Assembly: GCF_014805625.2 (NCBI RefSeq)
Contig: NW_023998490.1
Location: 2,943,987 to 3,007,986, forward strand
Length of the DNA: 64,000 nucleotides
Source: Glossina fuscipes
Lineage: Eukaryota; Arthropoda; Insecta; Diptera; Glossinidae
Direction: 5' to 3'
Positions 56,885 to 64,000 of the stretch are shown here, piece after piece (within the stretch, counting starts at the first letter, position 1; each line of letters opens with the position of its first letter). A program made the translations under genes and the position numbers. A model generated the notes under the pieces. It had not been told where the DNA came from. It saw nothing but the letters and a program-made list of their open reading frames with translations, and ran no database searches.

Positions 56885-57770
56885 TAATACGATATTGTGC
56901 TGCTCTTGTGAATAAGGACTTGCATGAGTGGCATAGAATCCACATAATTTCTCACAAAGATTATATCAATCTCCGTCCATTTTAACGATATTACAAGTTT
57001 AAGTTTCTTAAGCGGAGGATATCGCTTGGACATTGAAATTATCTTCGCGGAAATATTGCACGGAGATTCTCAATCGGGTTGAGGTCGGGGTTCATGGCTG
57101 GCCGCTCCAGTCACGTTTATTTGGTGTGATTCAAAAAAATTTTCGTAAACCCTGCGATATATCGCTTCGTTATCTTTTTGGAACGTGCAATTATCACCAT
57201 ATAACACTCCAGCGTAGTCCTTTAAGTTGTTCTCAAACAAGTCAACATACGTCTACATGTTCATTTCGCGGGGTAGAAAGCATAATTTTGACTTTCCTTG
57301 TTCTTGTAATTCAGTCCATACCATAAGAGATCTGTCTTCATGGTTCTAGCTTCCAGTACATTTGCCGAGAATGTCATTTATGATCCCCCACAGGTCTGTC
57401 CAAATTAATGTTTTTCCCATCATTTAATATTAAGATGTTCTAACTCTTCCTTCAAAACATCTGCAGTTGACGAAAAATTCAACGTACGCTGGGTTAAGAA
57501 GGTTAAGTGATTTCACAATTTTATGTTCATACCTAAGATCTATATCGTCCTTACGAAGTTGCAGTCCCGTTACATTCACACTTAATACTGCCTTTATTTG
57601 CCTGCAACTTATATTTTCATTAGTTGCTAAATGGCAAATATGCCGCCTTATCCTTTAATCTACGGTTACAATTCCTCCAATGCGCTTAATGCTAATATAA
57701 TTGCCAAAGCTTTTTAGGTAATTTTCGATCGCATTGCAGTAAGTAAGTCTCGTTCCTTTAATCTTCCCGC
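56885..57770 (-). mobile_element. Degenerate Tc1-like element, nearly full coding span
   Basis: Minus-strand pieces in order: NYLKSFGNYISIKRIGG; RRHICHLATNENISCRQIKA; SLMVWTELQEQGKSKLCF; YVDLFENNLKDYAGVLYGDN then CTFQKDN; and finally LKWTEIDIIFVRNYVDSMPL then a stop. The order is that of Tc1-type transposases (SVMVWG, FQQDN, W-x3-P-x4-L..SMP). Many frameshifts separate them. It sits between Dgk and Atg10. Confidence 0.6.
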
Positions 57771-59999
57771 AATCCTGATCCGACAGTTTCAAGGGACATT
57801 TTCAATCAGCAACAAATCAATGGGTGCATAATTATTCTTTAAAATATTTTGAAAATGCGTTAATTTGCTATCAAATTGCAAATTGGTTAGTTCGATAATC
57901 CTAGGTCAAGGGACCACAAGTAAAGATTAAAGAAGAAGCATGTACCTGATAAAGAGAGAGTATAGATACAAAAAAATAATTTACCATTAGTTGTTGGATG
58001 TGAGAATAAGCGTCCACATTTGTTTATATTTGTATAAAAATTGCGTGCATACTCTTTCCACAATGTTCATAAAAAAAAAAAAAAACACACAAACAATTTT
58101 AGAAAATTTACTGTTCCGTACATTTGATTTTATGGAGTTAATCAATTTAACAAGTGAGGCATTTAAATGTGGGACGTGAAAAAGTAGACGAAATGTTCTA
58201 TTCGGCTTACGGGGTATCACTGGAAGTTAACATATCACGTTCAATAGGCGGTAATTATAAACATTTACTAGTTTTTAAATGGCCCTAATAGCAAAAGCAA
58301 ATTTCAATCAAGCTCCGACGTTAATGTGTCAAAGTATCACGTTCATTTAGTTACGACTTTCGGACCTAACAGCAGACGGATGGTCAGGTGGACAAATTTA
58401 TACCGTTAAATGACTTCAGAATCTCATACTGACTGAAAGATATAAACACTTTATGAGATATCTGTCCAGAGAGACAAATCTTGAAATATGTGAGAAGCCG
58501 TCTTTCTTGCTCGCCTACAACTCTGAAAACGTTCAGAATTTCGTTCGGAGCACTACTTCCAAAGTCTTGTGGATAATTTGTGGAGCCAAAACACAACTTA
58601 TTCCCTAACGATCCGAAAGTTCCATGAAGGTTACTAGAAAGTTAACAAATGAAACGAACCTATAGAAGTGACTCAGCGCCAACCTAACGCGTTAATTGTA
58701 AATATGGTAATAGTAAGCATTGAACACAATAAGTAATATTGCCACGCCACTCACATAGCAGTATTAACAAAGCGATAAACATTTTATTCCCCTCGTTCTC
58801 TCCCTTTACACAGTGCCGGATTTAAAAAATGAATCCTCTGATCAGTTATTGGAATTAGATGAAATCAAAATCAGAAAACAGTTTCCATTTGTACACCATA
58901 AAAAACGAATAAATAACCTACACCACTTCGCTGAAGTCAGTTAATCAATATAAGGCGTTCTGCGAGTGGAAATCGAACCAATTCGGAGCATTTTCAATAC
59001 CATTCGCGACAAATTTCACCAAATTATATCAAAAACTGCGGTTGAACATAGGAAGACAAAGCGGACATTGGGACAGGCAAGCTCAACTCGGGTCGGAAAC
59101 TGATCTTGAATCGATAAGTATGTTAAGTCTTTCTTTCTGTACTCTTGTACCCCAAGTCCTGTGGGACTTAGCCGTCTTGTGAAAAAAATTCTAGTTAAAC
59201 AAAAAAAAAAGATTAAATTCACAAATGTACGCATTAAACATAAAAACTAATAAACTCGGATCACTCGTATTACACCGTCTGTAGGCGCAATTTTTTCAAC
59301 TACTACATTACGCTACGCATTCTTTTAAAGACTATCTTTGTCGCCAGTTACTTATAGGGCCAGTGACAGATCGCTAGCATTTGTTCCGAAAGGCTTTGCT
59401 ATATGTTTATTACTCTCTTTCGCAATTCTCATCGCTGCCTGCCTTTCTCTTTTCTCGAAAATAGCAGTTTTTAAAACATTTAGATTTTGCTTTGAAAAAT
59501 CGGTAAGAAAAATCTTAAAGAAAATGTTCCTTAAAAGGAGAGATGAGATAGACGAAATATCTACCTCCGAAGGATGAGCCTTGAACGATGAAAGACCCTT
59601 AATACATGTTAATCAATATTCAATTCTGAATCGACTGACAGACAGTCTGTGTAATTTTAGTGATGAGCTTCCTCCTGGCTGTTAGAATGACGATATTTGC
59701 TTCAAATATTCAAAACATTCAAAATTAGTGCGCTGATGTTGGCGTTCAATACGAGACAAATCGAAAGTTGAACGACGTGCTTACAGGACGACGTAAGCCA
59801 TTTCTGCTTTCTAAAAAAACATTTTTTTTGCTCATTACTAGCAACTAACGCGGACTTACTTATACAAATTTGCCTGAACATGCTACAGCCACTCCTCTCG
59901 TCCGTAAACAAAAATGGGATACTTTAGTTACACTCACCCAATGTTGTAGTGCACTAAAAGTTCATTTCTTGTGAACGCCGTGCAAAAATCTTCAGAAAT

Positions 60000-60400
60000 C
60001 TTAGAAACTATGTATATTACTGACCAGCATCGTAATCGAAATCTACCCAAACATTGGCCCGTTCGCAAAAATAAAGATATCAGTTTGGTACTAAAAGGAC
60101 CCAAATCGTTTATTGTAAACAATCGTGAATTGTAAACAATTTCATATGTTTTTCAATCGAATTTCCATACCTCCCTTTGATTTCATATGTTTTTCATTCC
60201 AATTTCCATACCTCCTTTTGAATTGTAAGCAATTTCATATGTTTTTCAATCGAATTTCCATACCTCCCTTTGATTGCAAGTCAGCTATGCCCACTCAGGA
60301 ATACAGACTATGGAAATTCACATTTTTCATCCTTTTAATCTTTTTTTAGGATAAAGGTACTATATGTGAAATATTTGATCGCAGCCGAATATAATTTTCC
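60000..60400 (+). repeat. Dispersed repeat family B, copy with internal tandem repeat
   Basis: The copy ends ccgaatataattttcc at 60385-60400. Its middle is replaced or expanded by three units of a 40-bp repeat (60141-60180, 60182-60221, 60233-60272). Confidence 0.45.
60141..60272. repeat. Three-unit 40-bp tandem repeat
   Basis: Units at 60141-60180, 60182-60221 and 60233-60272. Units 1 and 3 are identical; unit 2 differs at a few bases. An 11-base spacer precedes unit 3. Confidence 0.9.
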
Positions 60401-61735
60401 ACTTGCGATACAGGATGTATTAAATTTGTAACGAGTATGTAACGTCCAAAATAACTTGGATCGATTAATCTTGTATTTTGTGTCTGTTTGCCTCCTGTCC
60501 GCCCATCAAATTCCAGATCGCAAATTGTAAAGAAACTACACTAAGCCTGAACCATGTAAATCAATTTTGTCTTTTGCCTTTTGTATAACAATAGCTTTGA
60601 ATAGTTTATTACAAAAATAAATGAAGAATTGTGTTAGACGAACTGGTGCAAGATATTTAATGGTCGGTCTTGCCTGTCTACAATGGGTATACTTCTTTGC
60701 TAGTGCTTTGTTTAGTTACGCAATTAAAGAGGTAACTTTTCGAGTAAAATTTTGCAAAATTAAAATATCGGCATTAATGAGTACTAAACAAAACTCTTAT
60801 CAATTCTCTTAAAAAGTGAAGGGAAAAATTAATTTCGCATGCAACACATTTCGAAAGTAGTGGAGTTTTTTTCTTCATAAAATTCTAAACTCATGTATGT
60901 CTTTCCACTTCTGGGCGGAGACTCAAGAACACTATAATCGTTAGCTATGAAAGATTTTATTATCGGGGCATAGTCTCAGATGTTCGTTCGAATCTTCTTA
61001 ACATCTCAATATGTTTTGCTTTCCCTCCACCTACCTATAAACGTGTTAACATGCTAAAAACTAAGATATTAATATTAATTCGAAACAACGGGCTGAAATA
61101 TATGATTTAGAATTCATAGGTAAAAATTAAAATTTATATTAAAAATTAGTTCTTTCTCTATTAAACAAATTGTAATTATTTACAAATTCCGTCCATTCAC
61201 AATACAAGCCAAATTTCAGTTTTCTATATCATTTTCTTCTTGTTTATATACATATAACCTAACAAGGAGATTACTTGGAAAACTATAATAAAAATGGCTT
61301 CGAATTTTAATTTGACCAAAATTGTAAAGGAAGTGTCAAATTCTAAGGAATTTATCTATTTTCTAATTTTGTAATAAATTATATTTTGTAGAAATGTTTT
61401 TCAATAAGCAGAGAATAAATTTGAAATATATTGAAATTATTAAAAAAAATTTCCAAACATTTTATATATATATATGTATTTTTAATGTGCCAAGAAACAA
61501 AATCAAAAATTAGATTATACTAATCATCATAATAATAACGATAAGAAAAAATTTCATTTTATGTATTTAAAGAAAAGCAAATAAACAAAATTAATAATAA
61601 TATTAAAATTTTTGTTTGCAACTTTTAAGAAAATATATTTCATGACATAACCAACTAATAAAAAAAAAGTGTCGTGAAATATCAAACCACAGTAGGAGTT
61701 AACATTAATTATAATGAAATAATAATGAAAAAATG

Positions 61736-61766
<31 letters not shown>

Positions 61767-62071
61767 TATACAGATAAGAGATATTCTCTAGCGTTTAGTC
61801 ATAGATTATTTGAAAATAAACAAACATTTACTAGAATTAATTTAATTATGCATATATGTAGTAACTTACAAATAGTAGTACAACCATATCGTTAAATAAT
61901 TAGCTATAGGGGTTCTCATAAATGAAATCAATAAACATCGTAATAAATCTACAAGTATACAATATAGGCGATAAAAAATCAAATTAAAATTTAGTAAAAA
62001 AATATATAGAAAAAATTCTGTTGATTTTGTTTTTCTCATAGATTATAATATCTACAAATAAAGCAGAGCAG

Positions 62072-62099
62072 TTTATTTAAGAAATTCTAGACTTTTATT
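62072..62099 (-). terminator. Two candidate poly(A) signals of Atg10
   Basis: AATAAA on the minus strand at 62099-62094 overlaps the stop codon, and another at 62077-62072 starts 18 bases after it. If used, the 3' untranslated region would be very short. Cleavage position is not visible. Confidence 0.4.
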
Positions 62100-62369
62100 T
62101 CTCGATCACAAGACAATAAGCCGGAGGCAATTTTAGTTGAACATAAGGACCCATTAGGCTAATAAATGTTATGATACGATTCGAACTCTTTGTTTTTGCC
62201 AATAGCTCAGCCGTACGACAGGGATGTAAACATAAACACGGCTTAAATAGGACCGGATGCTCCATTTGTGTTAAAATGTTTAACATTCGCTGACGGGTGT
62301 ACCGCGTTTCATCACCTCGAGCTGCTTGAAAAATATCCCACGCTTTTTCCAGGCTTATTATCTTACCAT
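62095..62369 (-). CDS. Atg10: Atg10 exon 3 with catalytic cysteine
   Basis: Acceptor ttttttcag. It encodes GKIISLEKAWDIF, the HPC catalytic motif and the C-terminus ending PPAYCLVIEK. The stop codon is part of an AATAAA hexamer (62099-62094 on the minus strand). A second AATAAA follows at 62077-62072. Confidence 0.92.
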
Positions 62370-63382
62370 CTGAAAAAAATTTTTATTTTCTTCTTAATAT
62401 AAGTTTGATCACTGAAATGAAGAACAGGATGCATCATTATCTTGTCGTTTATTTCCTACACTAACTATTATACAGGGTATGTTAAATTTGTGCGAATGTA
62501 TATAACATCCAGAAGTTCTTCAAGCAGATTCACCTTTTATTAAACCGATCGATTCATATTCGAATTCATTTTCTAAATCGATCTAAGCTTGTCTACCCAT
62601 CTGATATGTCTGTTTACTTTTGCCTACAAATCAAACGTTTTGATATATATATGGACGGTATCTTATACTTTTTTTGGGCCCAGACGCGACTCTTTTCAGA
62701 GGTGGATAGGGTTAAATTATTTTTTAATGAATACCTCTCATATAAGGCTTTATACTGAAAACATCGTCATATGAGAAGGGATTTGCAAGTATTAAAATTT
62801 GTCAACAAAAATCGCCAAGTCAATTAAAAAATTAGGACCGAATAGGACCCTGTCGGGGCTGAATGTTAATATTTTAGTACAGCAATTGATCCATAATTTT
62901 GATTTGACCGTGCCAAATTTGGACGACGGAAATGGGAAATTCAACAATAACCAAGGGAATAAGGGAATAAAGTAAACATTTCAATGAGTTCTGAAAAATT
63001 CGAATTCATGTAATACGAAAAATGTTTGTGGAAAAGTTAAGTAAAAGACATCATAGGCAGTTTTCAGATTTTTCAATTACCATCGTGATGAACTTGCAAA
63101 TACAAAACAGGAACCTGATATGTTACGCTATACACAACATGGTATTCCAAATGCAATAAATCATTGCTGGAAGGATCTCGGATTTTCTGCGCATATTTAA
63201 GAAAAGCTTGCCCTTCGCTGGAACCCTGCAATTTAAATCAAATGAATAAAGAAATAACATATCTGTTTATTCATTACCTTAATTTCCCAACTCCACGTAT
63301 CTTGCAAGCTTTCGGATATTTTCAAAAACTCCAGGGATTCTTTCGTATATTGTTGCCAGCTAAGAAATTCAAGATCAGACAT
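62095..63382 (-). CDS. Atg10: Atg10, E2-like enzyme of Atg12-Atg5 conjugation (complete)
   Basis: CDS = complement(join(62095..62369, 63081..63225, 63278..63382)): 525 nt, 174 residues, ATG at 63382-63380, stop TAA at 62097-62095. The product is the autophagy E2-like enzyme that receives Atg12 from Atg7 and transfers it to Atg5 in the cytosol. Signs in the sequence: N-terminal WQQYTKESLEFL and DTWSWEIK; central EYHVVYSVTYQVPVLYLQV; GKIISLEKAW; and the C-terminal catalytic stretch PCLCLHPCRTAEL with the presumed active Cys at residue 134 in the HPC motif, followed by FISLMGPYVQLKLPPAY. This is the order and length expected for animal Atg10. Introns are 52 and 711 bp, both GT-AG. It is convergent with Dgk. 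The match is by remembered family pattern, and no lesion is seen. Confidence 0.9.
63081..63225 (-). CDS. Atg10: Atg10 exon 2
   Basis: Acceptor attgcag, donor gtaatt. It encodes EGQAFLKYAQKIRD and then HLEYHVVYSVTYQVPVLYLQ, the beta-sheet core shared by Atg10 proteins. Confidence 0.92.
63278..63382 (-). CDS. Atg10: Atg10 exon 1
   Basis: Thirty-five codons from ATG (context cgtaacATGtct) to the donor gtaatg. It encodes SDLEFLSWQQYTKESLEFL and ends TWSWEIK. The intron after it is only 52 bp, which is typical of fly minimal introns. Confidence 0.88.
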
Positions 63383-63913
63383 GTTACGAGAATTTCTGGA
63401 CATAGTAACCAACTTCGTAAAAAATGTTTATTTTAAGTTTTCAGATTAGATCCGGTAATTAGAGTAAAAATATTTCCAGAAAATTGATTTAAAATTTCTT
63501 TAAAGTTTCTGAAAAAGTTTTTGGAAAATATTTTTAAATATTAAAGATTTTTTTCGTTCTATTTAAAATTAGCCTTTTAGTCGCCTCATACGACAAGCAG
63601 ACTTTACTGTGGACATATTCTCTTTCCAGTCCCTGCCCACAGGGACTAACGCACACGTTGCATAACAATTATTAATTTATTTAAATATTTCCAAAATAGA
63701 ACAATCCTTGATTTATTTGTGATAGTTTTTCTTAAGACAATTTTTTCTCCTACAATATATGAGAAATTAAGAATGTGTGTTGTGCATTATTCTCTTCGCT
63801 ATGTTAAAAGTGTTATATATGCTATTGTCTAATAAATGGCGGCAAACAGATCATTCGATTACCCCGAACAGGTCAACTCTCGTTGTCTCATTTAAATCAC
63901 TTTTATATATATT
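63383..63913. other. Region upstream of Atg10
   Basis: This stretch should hold the Atg10 promoter and 5' leader on the minus strand, but no TATA box or initiator could be assigned with confidence. A dispersed-repeat-like segment with a hairpin lies at 63590-63650. Confidence 0.4.
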
Positions 63914-63946
63914 TTTATTGTCCAATTCCTTAGACATTGCCCGGTT

Positions 63947-64000
63947 TTAAGCGTTTGATTTTTCCACTAATTTTGTTGTTGGCGAAGTTTCTTCTTCCAC
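63947..64000 (-). CDS. Possible C-terminal end of an unidentified minus-strand gene
   Basis: On the minus strand the window edge opens in frame (TSPTTKLVEKSNA) and stops at TAA 63949-63947. AATAAA follows 27 bases after the stop (63919-63914). That pattern resembles the nearby Atg10 3' end, but 17 codons are too few to identify a protein. It may be chance. Confidence 0.25.
   Translation of the reverse strand: MEEETSPTTKLVEKSNA

Larger units (their letters stand above)
54404..62071. other. Region between convergent Dgk and Atg10
   Basis: About 7.7 kb of AT-rich sequence with a TA-rich microsatellite at 54838-54900, a 28-T run at 55370-55397, a Tc1 fossil at 56.9-57.8 kb, dispersed repeats near 55.8-56.1, 58.9-59.1 and 60.0-60.4 kb, a 40-bp tandem repeat at 60141-60272 and an A/TA run at 61735-61770. 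No gene was recognised. Confidence 0.6.

Noticed and set aside
1..64000. CRISPR array, operon or other prokaryotic system
   Set aside because: Spliced eukaryotic genes fill the window, and no regularly spaced repeat-spacer structure was seen. The few tandem repeats are simple duplications.

Overview
The window looks like nuclear DNA of a higher fly (Diptera, Brachycera). It is AT-rich, its introns are long and full of Tc1/mariner relics and of short dispersed repeats with runs like gtccgtctgtccg, and its two recognisable genes are insect-like. A calyptrate such as tsetse or a house-fly relative is possible, but I cannot place the genus from sequence alone.

Layout. From 2090 to 53834 on the + strand lies almost all of one gene, a type I (EF-hand) diacylglycerol kinase, the orthologue of Drosophila Dgk. 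I reconstruct 17 coding exons whose splice phases all agree. They give 1230 residues ending at a TGA. The first coding exon or exons, with the start codon, lie outside the window or were not recognised. Domain order is partial recoverin-homology segment, low-complexity linker, two EF-hands, two C1 zinc fingers, catalytic domain interrupted by a 347-residue Ser/Thr/Gln/Asn-rich insertion, and accessory kinase domain. On the - strand, convergent with Dgk and about 8 kb away, is a complete three-exon Atg10 gene (174 residues), the E2-like enzyme that joins Atg12 to Atg5. At the right edge the last codons of another minus-strand gene may be present (weak call). Dgk acts in lipid second-messenger signalling and Atg10 in autophagosome formation; nothing here suggests they work together beyond being neighbours.

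The large Dgk introns carry most of the other content. There are two closely related mellifera-type mariner copies (3649-4915 and 18806-19982) with intact inverted repeats and TA duplications, both disabled by the same in-frame TGA. There are at least six older and much decayed Tc1/mariner fossils from other lineages (near 13.2, 16.6, 29.9-30.3, 42.9, 50.4 and 57.2 kb). There is a probable tRNA-derived SINE family, several dispersed intronic repeat families, a 1.2-kb TTCATT-type low-complexity array right after the first mariner, and many microsatellites.

The main points for follow-up are the shared nonsense codon of the two mariners, the insertion inside the kinase catalytic domain, the compound repeat seen twice (20.5-21.3 and 37.8-38.7 kb), the SINE-like family, and two unexplained open reading frames (41.8-42.3 and 45.7-45.9 kb). 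No CRISPR array, operon, rRNA gene or confident tRNA gene was seen.
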